This document shows positions 19,046-29,332 of a stretch of DNA of 64,000 nt, one piece after another (the first letter of the stretch is position 1; each line of letters opens with the position of its first letter). The DNA lies in the NCBI GenBank assembly GCA_033558025.1, contig JAUCEF010000012.1:2542001-2606000 (forward strand). The letters are read 5' to 3'. The position numbers were made by a program, and so were the translations under genes. The DNA is from Phytophthora sp. 'mugwort' (lineage: Eukaryota; Oomycota; Peronosporomycetes; Peronosporales; Peronosporaceae). The notes beneath the pieces were generated by a model. It was not told where the DNA came from. It made no database searches and saw nothing but the letters and a program-made list of their open reading frames with translations.

Positions 19046-20534
19046 TCATCGCTGGGGGTCTTGTCTTCGTTGTCGGCGTCCTCCGCGACGCGTCTTTTTT
19101 TGGTCAACTTCTCTGTCGGCGTCTTCGTTCGGAAAGTCGGGTTCTTGCTCGTCGTATTCGTCGTCGGAGCTGGATTGCTCGAAAATGGCTCGTGCCTTTG
19201 AGGTTTTGCGGGGCTTCGTCAGGAAGATCGGCGGTGTTGGGGCGAGTGCTGTAAATCCAGCCTCATCTTCGAAATCAGAGTCTTCGTCTCCTTGCTCAGA
19301 TAGCTTGAACGCCTTCTTGTCGTACACGGCGACCCTTTTGCCGCCCAAAATAGGCTTGGCAACCTCGACTTGAGTAATGTTGAGCGTTGTATTGGAAAGA
19401 AAGGCCTTCCAATGGCCGCTAGAACGGTTGCCAACCCACGAAGGAACTGGTGGGGAGACACCCGCGACGTCGAGCTTTACGCGCGCTAGCGCCTTGTCTG
19501 ACAGTCGCTGCTGAGACTTGCGCTTGGGGTTTAAGCAGCTGCGCCTGCTCGAGAAGCTCTGGAATGGATGAGTAGCCGTCGGCGTCGACGAGGAGCGGGT
19601 CTAGCGCGCTGGCGATTACACGGTCATAGCGATAACGGTCACGTCGTAAAAGGTGACGAGATCTTCTTGGGGTGGGCCGGTGGCGTCCTTGGCATCGACC
19701 GAGTTCTTGACCGCCTTGCCACCCAGCCACATCATGGTATCGTGGGCACCGTTCTCGTACTTATCTAAAAAACCGTAATATCCGAATTCTTCTATGCTGA
19801 GACTGAGGAACTTGATCCTGGCGATAACGGCGTTCAGCTTCTGCTTGCGGCGCACATCTGACTTGGTGGTGGGTGCATACAGTGCACAGTCAAAGAACAG
19901 GCGACGAAAGCGCATCCAAAAATGCCATTGCGTGAGGTGAAGGGTCTTGTGCTGCTTGGGGTCGTACCAAAACCGTTGTAATCTCCCAGGGTACGCGATG
20001 CTGAACGGTTCCTTGCCTTGGTCGTGGGCTGCCTGCTGAATCTGGGCTATGGCTTTCTTGATTTGGTCGAGAGTGTCGACGGGCAAGTGGAAATCGAAAA
20101 TGAGTTGCGGAACGGTTTTCTTTTTCTTGATGACAGTCTTCTGTTTCTTCGCGGAGAAGACTTAACCTTGGTGCCGCTGCGTGTCACCGAGCGCTTGATC
20201 ACGCGCGCCTGGACCACAGACGGCGTAAAAATGGGATGCTTTTTTGGGGGGCCTCGCCCTTGACCATCTAAGCGGGCGGAGGCAGCAGTACCGCTGGGCT
20301 TGCAAGGAATCCTGGTTTGTCTTGAAGTACGGAGACAACTAGTTCATCAAGGGCTTCGAGCCCTGTTGATGCCCTATTGGCGGCGAGGCGTTCTCAGACC
20401 TCCGACTACATGGCAATTTGGGTCAGGAGGGAGTGGTCGGGGTCGGTGTGCGTCGTATCCTCGTCTAGGAGGTCGCGGAGCTGGTCGACGGCCTCTTCAT
20501 AGGCGGAGGGCTTCTTGGGCGGCGACTTGGTCAT
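19046..20534 (-). pseudogene. Broken GC-rich gene of unrecognised family
   Basis: A minus-strand start at 20534 (MTKSPPKKPSAYEEA...) opens a Pro/Asp-rich N-terminus that hits a stop near 20412 and shifts frame several times. The best-kept part is 19616-20086: an aromatic-rich domain (FWYDPKQHKTLHLTQWHFWMRF, then FGYYGFLDKYENGAHDTMMWLGG). After another shift comes a Leu-rich segment, and finally (19046-19348) an acidic/Ser tail with EQSSSDDEYDE and a basic end. Codon use resembles host genes. The long C-terminal acidic-basic tail suggests a nuclear or RNA-associated product. I do not recognise the domain; a gag-like protein of an unusual retroelement or a captured host gene are both possible. 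Confidence 0.45.
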
Positions 20535-20577
20535 GACTGGAGAACTTGGGGCTTGTTGGAGGAATTGCGGACTGATA

Positions 20578-20597
20578 AGAATTCGGGAATGGCGGAA
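20578..20597 (-). promoter_or_regulatory. Inr-like core promoter of the unrecognised gene
   Basis: On the minus strand the sequence CCATTCCCGAATTCTTATC lies about 45-60 bp upstream of the ATG at 20534. It resembles the oomycete Inr (CATTYYNCAATTT-like), supporting 20534 as the former start. Confidence 0.4.
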
Positions 20598-20599
20598 CT

Positions 20600-21807
20600 C
20601 TCTTCAGATTGATGTGTTCTGACCGCGGTCCCTTTCTCTCCTTCTGTGTGCGACAGGACGCCACGGTTGGGAACCGTTCTCGGAAAATCTGTCGTTCGTC
20701 CGTTTGTGGACGACGTATATTGAAGATGGTTGATGGATGCTTCGGAGCAGAGGACCAGATTTATGAGAGGAACGGACTGCAAACAGAGACTAGAATGGTC
20801 CAATAAAGGGAACCAGCCTAGAACGGTCTGTGAAATACGGGTTGTGATGGATAGCTACTTGTCTGATTGACAGGTGCTGCCCCGATCAAGTTTGGCCGTT
20901 TCGGTAAGACCGGTTATAGTGTAATCTACCGGTATTCGTCTACAAGTGGGCTGCGCTCGCCCAGTCATGCGTCTGTCGGTACCGACGGTACGTACGGGGA
21001 CCACCGTGCAGGACCAACCTCGCCGAACCGGACTGTTGAAATCTACGAGGCTTTGTTGACTACACCTATGGTGGTGTTGGTGGCGAGTCGAGAGCATCAA
21101 AAAGGGTTGGGTCGACTTCTGTATAAGTAGCTGGATGCCATCCACGAGCATTGGTGTGTGTTCCTGACGAACATAGTGGAGCTCACCTGGCAATCTACGG
21201 TGCGGTACGACCGGGCACGGGCTGCATGGAAGCTGACGGTTAACCGTGCTTAACTCGCCGGACAAGCGTTCCGGTCGGTCGTATCGCTAGCGACGTACTC
21301 CACGTTCTACGGAGTGCTGTACTCTTACGAACTAGTGGAGTGGGCTTGTGGAGGACTACCTGGGATTTTCGCTTTGGTGGTTGCTATCAACTATCAATTT
21401 GCCAATTTTGACGGAACGATTAGCTACGACGGCCTACTGGTGAACCAAGCCTTGCAGGGATTCAATGTAACCATATTGGTGGTAGGTTTCACCAGTCGCT
21501 GCTGGCGATTGTATAAAACGTCTTCTTGGGGGCGTACGCCCTTCAAGATGGTGCAAAGCAGTTGAGGAACAAGAGCAAGCAGTACGGCTCAGTGAAGCGT
21601 TCTGGCGGATGTACGGAGGAGGAAACCGTCCCCGTCAAATCGTTCCGAGTCAAGTCAAAGGGCTGCGGAACAGCGGGAATTGCGTGCCAGCCTGGAAGCC
21701 AGTTGTGCCGAAGAAGCACGCTGTAGGACCCATGGTCGTCGAGGACAACGAGGTTCAGTCGGGAAGGATGTCCCGAGTCCAGATGGAGGTTACCGTCTGG
21801 GTCGGTC
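20600..21807. other. Degenerate DNA, possible decayed retroelement coding sequence
   Basis: No intact gene. Plus-strand frames at about 20867-21565 and 21526-21740 contain protein-like stretches (VEIYEALLTTPMVVLVA, then GVLYSYELVEWACGG; and EQEQAVRLSEAFWRMYGG in another frame). These may be a decayed gag-like protein. I cannot assign a family. Confidence 0.3.
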
Positions 21808-22029
21808 TGGGTCACGGCTCGTGCAGCGTGTCCACGGAATGCTCAGTAATATGGGACATTGCATTAAATACCGGCATCCTTTGCCATAGGGAATACCGGT
21901 ACCGAGCATACGCTGTGTTTGGTAAAACGCAAAGCTGGTTGTAGAACTCCATGTGGTGGATCCTATCATGTTTTCCGAAGCAAGAAATCTGTATATCATC
22001 TTACGTTTTTAGGAATAGCAGAAAACGTT
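21808..22029 (+). repeat. Repeat R1, left part of a copy split by Copia-1
   Basis: Sequence from about 21826 to 22024 matches 38826-39027 (and the inverted 42073-42274), sharing CTCAGTAATATGGGACATT and CATGTGGTGGATCCTATCATG. The match stops where Copia-1 begins and resumes on its far side at 29853. It is more diverged than the arm copies. Confidence 0.85.
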
Positions 22030-22314
22030 TGGTAACTTCTATTACGTAGTACGGTAGTTGTCCCGACGATAGCAGAAAGCAAACAGACACTTAGTTTCTT
22101 CTGCGTACATCTCGACCGCCGTTGCGGCTTCTCGCTTGAGTCTGCTTCTCCGTTTCTAATGCAAAATACAAACTGATCCCTGGCCAACGGTCCTCTCTCG
22201 ATCCTACAGTTAGAGTTCCTCCTCTTCGCCCTTCGACCAGCTATTTCCTCTGGGACTTTGCGTTCGTCGTCTCAACTTGCAGTACCAGCTCCTTGCACGA
22301 CCTGCATCGTAACA
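22029..22314 (-). repeat. Copia-1 3' LTR
   Basis: About 285 bases matching parts of 29333-29852 (shared GTAGTACGGTAGTTGTCCCG and TACCAGCTCCTTGCAC). It lacks the 278-bp block present in the 5' LTR, having about 32 other bases at that place. Confidence 0.8.
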
Positions 22315-22434
22315 CGCCGCCTCGGAGATAGCATGCTGTGCTCTCGGAAGTACTCCTCGCTTCCGTCTTCACGTTCAGCTATTTTGAGGCTTTCCTCGCA
22401 AATTTTACTCGGTCAATTTTCACGTTGAGTCAGG

Positions 22435-22844
22435 TTAATCTTTGGTTGCCTGCCCACAAGCTTCTTCATCTGGTCGAGCCGCATGAATGGGTTTCGTAAG
22501 GAGGTCAGCAGGGTTTTCATTTCCGCTGACTTTCGCTATAGCCACACCATTTTGTCGAGCCATTTCAGGAACGTAGTGTAGGCGCAACTTAATATGACGA
22601 GTTTTTCTGCTGTAAGTCGGATGCGTCGCGAGTGCAATTGCAGCTTGATTATCGACTCCAAGTGTGAATGACAACTGCGATCATCGATAATCTCGAGTAG
22701 GATGTTGTTGATTGCTTGCCCTTCTTGACAAGCTTCGCAAGCAGCAGCATATTCAGCCTCTGCCGTGCTAAGAGCCACAATAGTTAGGCGTCTTGCTGTC
22801 CATGTAACTGGTCCACCGGCCATTTCCATCACATATCCGGTCAC
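22435..22844 (-). pseudogene. Copia-1 RNase H
   Basis: Two overlapping minus-strand frames read WTARRLTIVALSTAEAEYAAACEACQE and then LGVDNQAAIALATHP...KTRHIKLRLHYV...NPADLLTKP. This is the standard Copia RNase H end, with the Glu and Asp of the active site in STAEAE and VDNQAA. A frame break separates them near 22680. It would remove the RNA template during element replication; it is inactive here because of the break and the upstream lesions. Confidence 0.85.
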
Positions 22845-23148
22845 ACTCTTCCTTGTTCAGGGCAATTGCCCCAATCCAAATGAACAAATCCGTTGATGTC
22901 AAGCTTCTTTGCTGCGTGGACTTGCTTCGCGAAAAATATACCATGATTCGGAGTTGCTGCTAGGTATCGCAAAACTCTTTATTCAGCGCACCACCATGTG
23001 AGACATTGGGTTTTTGTAAAAACCGACTTAGACGTCCAACTGGTAATGCTAGGTCGGGGTGAGTTGTCGTTGCAAGGTACATCAGTGCGACAATTGCTTC
23101 TCGATACGGGCCATGGTTCCTTGTCCCCTTCTTGCGCCGCCCTAAGCT

Positions 23149-24011
23149 TTACGGGGTCGGGTCCATTGGCGACCGACAGCCTGCTGCATCTGCATATCCG
23201 AATCTCTCCAGAATCTCCTTTGCGTATTTTGTTTGACGGAGAAGCACTCCATCCTTCTGCCACTCTACTTGCACGCCTAAATAATTGTTCAGTCTCCCCA
23301 AGTCCTTTAGGCCATACTTTGCGTTAATGTCTGCATAGAATTTCTCCTTCCAGCTCGCATTGTTCGTAGCACAAATGATACCATATACGTAGATAAGAAC
23401 GAGTGCTATCGTTTCTTCTTCGAAGCAGAAGTACAAACACGGTTCCGTCGTGCTTCTCTGCATGCCTCTCGCGCTCATCCACCCGTGGAGTTCATCGTAC
23501 AATTCTCGTCCGCTTTTATGTAGGCAATACAGGGCATTGTTCACTTGGTAAATATGTCCGTCTTTGAGTGGGAACCCCATGATGTGTCTTATGAAAGCCT
23601 TTTCTTCTTCGTAGCGTTAAGATACGCATTATCGATATCTCCCTGGTAAGCATCAATCTCTAGAATCTGACATAGAGCCACGAACAAGCGGAAATATGCC
23701 ATTCTAGCTACTTTTGAGAACGTATCCAGTACGCTAAAATCAACTCAAGGAATTTCTTTATTTCCTCGACCAAACAATCGAGAACGTTATCGCAAAATAT
23801 TCTCGAATTCATCCGTTTTTGGCTGGAAGCACCACATAGTCTCCAGAGCTTTTGTTCCCTCGGGCATTCTACTTTCAGGAACCAACTCCAGGACTTCTTT
23901 CTCGATCATTGCAGAGATTTCCTTCTCCATTCCTTTCCACCACTCAGCTCGTTGGGGCAATTTCATAGCTGAGGAACGGATCGAGGAATGCCTACTTCCG
24001 AGATGTGCCAC
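23149..24011 (-). pseudogene. Copia-1 reverse transcriptase, catalytic box mutated
   Basis: The piece at 23787-24011 has the start of Copia RVT_2 (WWKGMEKEISAMIEKEVLELVP, then KALETMWCFQPKTD). After a decayed part, the piece 23149-23580 reads VNNALYCLHKSGRELYDELH, LVLIYVYGIICA, and KYGLKDLGRLNNYLGVQV. The position of the catalytic YVDD is YVYG (about 23374-23385), so two catalytic aspartates are gone even apart from frameshifts. The enzyme would copy element RNA to cDNA. It is clearly dead. Confidence 0.85.
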
Positions 24012-24044
24012 GTCCGCTGCTGTGGTTTCTACTCCTCCGTTATC

Positions 24045-24833
24045 ATCGCCATAGCAACAAATGCAGCGTAAACCTGAAGCTCTTCTTCTCCAGGCCCCTC
24101 GACCTCTACCTGCTCGGGTCGATGCTACTTTGACTTACTATCCCCTGCGGCTACGTCCTTACAGCAGGAAGTATTTTCTTAGACTTCCTTGAGCAACGCC
24201 TCCGTCATCAATTTAGCATAGTGAAATTGTTCATTGTCTCCAGCGTCAAGTTCATCAAAATCGCTTGAGTCATCTGTTATCTGTCTCCTGACTAATGGCG
24301 TTTTGTAGCGTATTCGCTTCGCCAGCTTGAAAACTGTCGTGTTCACTGCTATCACTCGCTTTGTTTCTGCGAGATGCCTTTGGATGCAGGATAACGTCGT
24401 CATTAAATGTTGGTAACGGTTTTCGCAGCCGTGACGGACCTTCCATTCTTGGTCCATCACCAATTTGTGGTTGCGTTGAGACGCGGGTTTCGTCTTCGTT
24501 GGCATTGCCATCGCCTCCCTTCCTACGACTGGCAAGTCGTGACCATTCCGACCCGCACTTGCCAGATCAGGATGCTCTTCGACGGCCCAGCCCCGTACTC
24601 TGCGGTCAAAGTCATCATTGTGCCGGTCTTTATACAGAATTTGCTCATTCACGGTGACTTGCCCAGCGACCTGCGCTTTCCTTCGGACGGGAAGTAAACC
24701 TTGCAGTCAAGCATTCCGTCACGGTAGCCTGGTACGAACCCAATTCTGCAGTTGTCCGCGAACTTGTGTCAGACGGTCCTGCTTTCGTATGCATATACGC
24801 CAACGCCACAAATTTTCTGACGTGGTGTATGTC
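24045..24833 (-). pseudogene. Copia-1 integrase-reverse transcriptase linker
   Basis: Minus-strand frames contain KFADNCRIGFVPGYRDGMLDCKVYFPS-like sequence (about 24680-24770) and then NEQILYKDRHNDDFD at 24600-24652. This is the conserved stretch after the Copia integrase that leads into a variable acidic linker (DDSSDFDELDAGDNE). It is frameshifted. Its upstream continuation lies beyond the hAT insertion at 27461. Confidence 0.65.
24826..24833. repeat. Candidate 8-bp target duplication, left (hAT in Copia-1)
   Basis: TGTATGTC here is repeated at 27461-27468. The sequence starting with its last base, CAGAGGTCGG, resembles hAT termini (CAGNG). Confidence 0.55.
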
Positions 24834-25141
24834 AGAGGTCGGAGTTAAATACGGCAGAACACAGTAAAAAATTGGGATTTTAACTAAAAACATGTATTAT
24901 TGGATCTGGCGACTCCAATACAATCTTTTATTGGGCCATTATTCGCAATAAATATGGCGAAAGTAAGCCTAGGCAAAAATAGCTCACTTTTGCCCTCCTT
25001 TACGCTCCACCACACAATGGTGTCATTTGCTAGAGCCGATGACATCAGCAGTGAAGTATTCCACACCACTGCCACGTCACCAACGATCCGTTGGCTGGCA
25101 GCGCATCGATCCAGGGGTGATTTGGCAAGGCTCACAAGCCT

Positions 25142-26328
25142 TTGAGATTCAAACTTCATCTTCCGAGAACTACAATGGTCGCCAACAAGCAGATCACCTC
25201 CTTTTTCTTCGCCCCGCTAGGCCAAGGCCTAGTTCGCTGCAACCTGTGCCGCCTCGACCGAAAACAAGTTCCGGGGTCCGGATACTGCAACCTGATTACC
25301 CATCTGGCTGGGCAGCATGCGGGCTACGAAGCTTAATACGCGGCATCTGTCTCCAGCGCCAGCCGATCCCTGTAGTCGTTTCGCTTCGTATGACAAGGAG
25401 ACAAGCCATGCATCCCAGTGGATCCGGTGGATAATTGAGCGCAACATGCCCATCCACGAGGTTGAAGATGTACCCACGCGAGCCATGAGCAAGTTGCGGC
25501 CTGTGACAGTCAAGGCCGTCAAGAAGTGTATGGAAGGCATTGCCATCACAGTCGGTCTCAAGTTCGAGAAGGAGCTCGGAACGCCCTTCGGCCTGATGTT
25601 CGACGGCTGGACACATGCTGGGTGTGCATTACATCGGCCTCTACGCTGTTTAAGAGGCAGATGGCGAGTTGCGCGTTCCCCTACTGGGCCTATCCCCCTC
25701 TCACCGATTGCACCCAGACGGCTGATGCTCATTTTCACCTGTTTGAGTATGTTCTTGACGTGTACAATAATACCAAGTACATGGTGGGGTATCTGGTGGG
25801 TGACAACTGCACTACAAATCAGTGTATTTTTTTTATTGCGAACAAGATGGACATCCCGATGGTCGGCTGTGCTAGTCACCGGTTCAGCTTGGCTGTCATG
25901 GCGGAATATCTGAAGGCAACCACAGGATCGTTCACACTCCTGCGTTCGAATCTGGCATTGTCCATTTGATTTCCGGGTGCGAATTATCTTCGACGGAGAC
26001 GGCGGCTCTAAAGCGCTTTAAGAAGGGGCCGTCGACTGGGAAGAAGCGCAAAGCGAGAGAAGAAGACTACGCGTTCCTGCTCCTTCGAAGTGGAGGAAAG
26101 AGAAGACCGCAAGCTGATACCGCTACAGCTTACCTGTCTCTCGTGAATTTGGTTCCTCCAACTTCAAACACGGTGGAGCGTTTATTCTCGCAGTGCAAGC
26201 TCGTCATGACTCCACAGCACCGTCGCATGCTTCCAGCTAACTTTGAGCAGCTTTCGTTCCTTCGTGCCAACCGCAGTATGTGGGATGTCAGCACTGTTGC
26301 TAGTGTTTGCGAAGAGAATAGTGCCTAA
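25142..26328 (+). pseudogene. hAT transposase, frameshifted
   Basis: The N-terminus at 25175-25336 has a BED-type zinc finger (CNLCRLDRK...H......H). After a stop and frame changes, FGLMFDGWTH (about 25590-25615) supplies the first catalytic Asp region, VGDNCTTN (about 25798) the second, and VGCASHRFSLAV the conserved Cys/His block. The C-terminal frame 25966-26328 is a clear hAT dimerisation domain (YLSLVNLVPPTSNTVERLFS, then MLPANFEQLSFLRANR) and ends with a normal stop. The enzyme would excise and reinsert the element. At least three lesions prevent a full-length product here. Confidence 0.85.
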
Positions 26329-26762
26329 GCTCAATACACTAGATGCATTTGCTTCCGGTATTATTTGACTTTATTTATGGCATGACTAGGAAGCTCTGTC
26401 TTGAACAACCGACCTTTCAATTGTATTAAACTAAGTAGTACTTGTCTGCCCGAGCACCTCGACAATCCGGTAGACTCATTCCAGAGCTCGGCACGCTCAT
26501 GTTGAGAGATAGAAGAATTTTGCTGGAACATGTTACCATCTCGACTCGTAATCCCTCTTTCAATTTGGCTTTGGCTTCATTTTGCGATATCATTGGTTAA
26601 AATAACACCCCCAGAAAGCAGATTATGATTGGATATAACTGCATTATATAAATATCCCGCCAAAATAAAATAAAAATACTGCATGCACCCCAATCAGCTA
26701 TAATTAGCAATGCACTTCAACTTGCATGTTGCGGTTCTGGTATACCACTAGGCATTTAAGAA
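26329..26762. other. Gap between the two hAT-borne frames
   Basis: About 430 AT-rich bases with no coding sequence, probably carrying the terminator of the transposase gene and the promoter of the chromodomain frame. Confidence 0.4.
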
Positions 26763-27222
26763 ATGCCAAGGAAGAGTAGGCGCAACACACAGATCGGCAG
26801 ACTGGCTGATGTCAAGCGTTTAAGCGGGCCCCGCCACCAGCAGCCAATACGTCATATGAGCTTGGCGGAGCTCGTTGGGGGATCGACGCCTATACAAAGG
26901 TGCTCCCCGTCACTTGGTGAGGAGCATGACAGCACCTCATCCGGTAGTGACGGGTCCGACTTTGAGGGGCCCAACCTCTTCACGGTCGAGTGTATCTACG
27001 CGAAAAAATCCAGCGTGGCTGGCGACGCGTTACGTCGTTGGCTGGGTTGGTTTCCCGCGACCAACGTGGCAACCGGCAGCCGACTTGCCACAAGAAATCA
27101 TAGGTGATTTTGAGCGGGGGAGCTGGGCACTGTGTGGCCCGTCGATCGACGAGCATTCGTACCAACAGGACTGCCTACCGGGACAAGCGGAAGAGGAAGA
27201 ACAGGTAGACAAAGCTAGATAA
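26763..27222 (+). pseudogene. Chromodomain-like second gene of the hAT element, frameshifted
   Basis: A start at 26763 (MPRKSRRNTQIGRLADVK...) leads through a basic N-terminus and a Ser/Asp linker to FTVECIYAKKSS, where a chromodomain begins. The second half is in the next frame (WVGFPRPTWQPAADLPQEIIGDFE, to 27222), so one frameshift near 27035-27050 breaks it. The aromatic cage residues typical of chromodomains are partly visible (the Trp of TWQP). The frame has its own start and lies on the same strand as the transposase, so it looks like an accessory gene of the transposon that could guide it to methylated chromatin. Alternatively it is a captured fragment of a chromovirus integrase. Confidence 0.55.
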
Positions 27223-27460
27223 ACTCAATATAAATTGCGGCAATATTTACTATTGCCGTGGCATGAATTGCCGTTTTATTAGTGAGATGTCTGCTGACCA
27301 ATACAATTTAATTTATTTTTTTTTCAAATATTCATTAATTAATTTTAAATTTAAATGAAAAGGATATAAAATTGTTTTATAAGAAGGTTCTTTAAAAAAC
27401 ATACCTGTTTTTATTTTTTTATTTCTATGTAAATAAGAAGTTATATTGGCGGACATACAC

Positions 27461-28150
27461 TGTATGTCCGGTCGTCTCCCCAACATATCTTCGTAAGGAG
27501 TGCAGTTTATGGCGCTTGAAAACGACCATTTTTTCAGATAGACAACATAGTATAGGGAGTCTATCCAAAAGGAAGTCGGAAAACCCGAATTCTTCATCAT
27601 TGTTTGAACATTCCCGTCAGAGTTTGATGCGTACGCTCTACCATGTTCAATCGCGACATCTTCGTCGGGATCACGGTATGTATAATGCCGTGATTTTGGT
27701 ACCATTCCATAATGCTACCATTCTCAAACTCACCGCCTCCATCAGTTATTATCTCGCTCACTTTGTCCTTTGGCCACTGTCGTTCGTCCCAGACGACATA
27801 CTGTTTGGTCAGTGCGTTGATCTCGTCTGCCAACTTAGTTTGCACTGGTAGATCGTCACAAATCGAGTGTATGCATCCATTATCATTAACACTGCCTCAA
27901 ATCTTGTACAATTATAGTGTTGCGGTGGGAAAAGCAGATCAACGAAGACAAGTTGGTTTCGGCGCTTTCACTCCTCGATCCAGGTGCTTTTGCGGCGTCT
28001 TAGCTCGCTGCTTTTCGAGCTGGCACGCCTCACACATATCGAAATTTCTCTTTCGCAGCATTCATTCCCTCGACAAGATGTTGATCAGCCATATTCTTCC
28101 CAAACTGCGGACTAATATGCCCACAACGTTCGTGCCAACATTGTAAATCT
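27461..28150 (-). pseudogene. Copia-1 integrase
   Basis: Minus-strand pieces 27597-27845 and about 27461-27705 carry EIITDGGGEFENGSIMEWYQNHGIIH (Asp of ITDGG) and LNMVERTHQTLTGM, where the catalytic Glu sits in the ERTHQT motif. PTSFWIDSLYYVVYLKK then leads to LGRRPDIQCM at the hAT junction. The upstream piece contains the CEACQ..K zinc-binding residues. Two frame breaks and the hAT insertion inactivate it. Confidence 0.8.
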
Positions 28151-28879
28151 GCAACTCCATCGCTTATCCCATAAATGATAATGGCCTTCGGAGTGGATGG
28201 GCTTCCTTCACTTGTTTTTCCAGATAGAACGCTGTTGTTGGCCACAAAAATCCACGACTTGCACCGTTGAATCTTGACTTTGAGCGCGGTCTCACCGTTC
28301 ATGCTCAACGCATCCTCCTTTGTAGCATCATCGTATGAATCTGGAATTCTGCACCGATTGCGAGAGCAAATTGGTTCTTTGTGGCGAGTAGTACACGTTA
28401 CCAACACGAAGAACGACGGGATTTCCATCAACATTGACCCATACAACAATAGAACCGATGCCGACGGGCGAGCTGCTGCCATTGTATCCATGCACAGTAG
28501 CTATCTCAAGCTCTTCGTGTGTGAGATCCCGACAGCTCACAAAGTATCTCTTAGCTCCAGCCAGGTGCTGGGCTGTCCCCTTGTCAAACACCCAAGTTTC
28601 TGGATAGTACGCAGGCTTCGCCTTGAACTTCGCTGTGCCTTTTGCGTCTGGTTTTATCCTAAAGCTAGTCGAGACCCTTTGATTGCTTCCGTTTGCACCC
28701 GACTTGTTGCGGTATTGGCTCTGATATTGTGGCATTTGTTTACCACCGCGGCCACCATCGCGGTTACCTCCGCGTTTGCCTTCACCGTTTAGGATAATAT
28801 TGACCAGGTTGGTCTTGTAGGTCGCTATGACGGCGGGATTGGAGCTGTTCCTCCACGGCCGAGTTCTTGTCCATAACAA
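28030..28879 (-). pseudogene. Copia-1 protease remnant and GAG-pre-integrase
   Basis: Frame 28328-28879 reads a Gly/Arg-rich Gag end, then WVFDKGTAQHLAG where Copia proteases have a D-S/T-G-A box (here DKGTA, a changed active site), and a GNVYYSPQRTNLLSQS block. Frame 28030-28491 continues with LQCWHERCGHISPQ, the His/Cys GAG-pre-integrase motif. These parts process the polyprotein and bind zinc ahead of the integrase. A frame shift near 28400 separates them. Confidence 0.75.
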
Positions 28880-29300
28880 GAATCAAGGCTTTGGCTTCTT
28901 CTGGTGTTCCAGCAGCATTTACACCGCCCAACATCATCATCGTTTGTAACTGGCTGTAGTAAGGTAGCTGGGACATTGATCGAAACATGAGATCTACCAT
29001 CCACACGCCTCCAATGTCAGCATCGAGTGCAGCTAATCGCTCTCTTAACCCCATCATGTACAATAGGTGGTTTTCAACGTATGTACCTGGTCGGCACAGT
29101 ACTTCTTGGCCCACCGTGTTCACGTACCGCACGGTGCCATTACAGATGCCATTCAGCATCCACTCGATATCTCTCACGTCAATGCACGCTACATAGCGAA
29201 GCATTGTTCTCTTGTACAGCGCCCAATCCCGACCGTTCCAGTTGATCGGTCGGCCATCTTTGTTCCATTCCACGTTAGCTTTCTTTGACCAGGAATCCAT
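28782..29300 (-). CDS. Copia-1 Gag (UBN2-like), open but part of a dead element
   Basis: A 172-codon frame beginning MDSWSKKANVEWNKDGRPIN just inside the 5' LTR. It contains INWNGRDWALYKRTM, ERLAALDADIGG and MSQLPYYSQLQTMMM, the pattern of Copia Gag capsid domains (UBN2/Retrotran_gag families). It would form the virus-like particle. The frame ends at 28782, and a zinc knuckle is not seen in the following frame, only a Gly/Arg-rich stretch. The rest of the polyprotein is in other frames. Confidence 0.75.
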   Translation of the reverse strand: MDSWSKKANVEWNKDGRPINWNGRDWALYKRTMLRYVACIDVRDIEWMLNGICNGTVRYVNTVGQEVLCRPGTYVENHLLYMMGLRERLAALDADIGGVWMVDLMFRSMSQLPYYSQLQTMMMLGGVNAAGTPEEAKALILVMDKNSAVEEQLQSRRHSDLQDQPGQYYPKR

Positions 29301-29332
29301 GTTTCAGCCGTCCTTCTTTGGGCTCGTAACCC

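Larger units (their letters stand above)
24834..27460 (+). mobile_element. hAT-type DNA transposon inserted in Copia-1
   Basis: A 2.6-kb plus-strand insertion between two halves of the Copia integrase/linker. It carries a broken hAT transposase and a separate chromodomain-like frame. An 8-bp repeat flanks it, as expected for hAT. A right terminal inverted repeat matching CAGAGG was not found, and 27230-27450 is AT-rich filler with a hairpin (CGGCAATA/TATTGCCG at 27237-27257). Confidence 0.7.

Noticed and set aside
24915..27307. CCAATACAA direct repeat at about 24915 and 27298 as an alternative hAT target duplication
   Set aside because: Copia coding does not resume next to these copies, whereas it does at the TGTATGTC pair.
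24834..27460. Terminal inverted repeats of the hAT element
   Set aside because: The left end resembles CAGAGG, but no complementary right end was found by eye, so no TIR is claimed.
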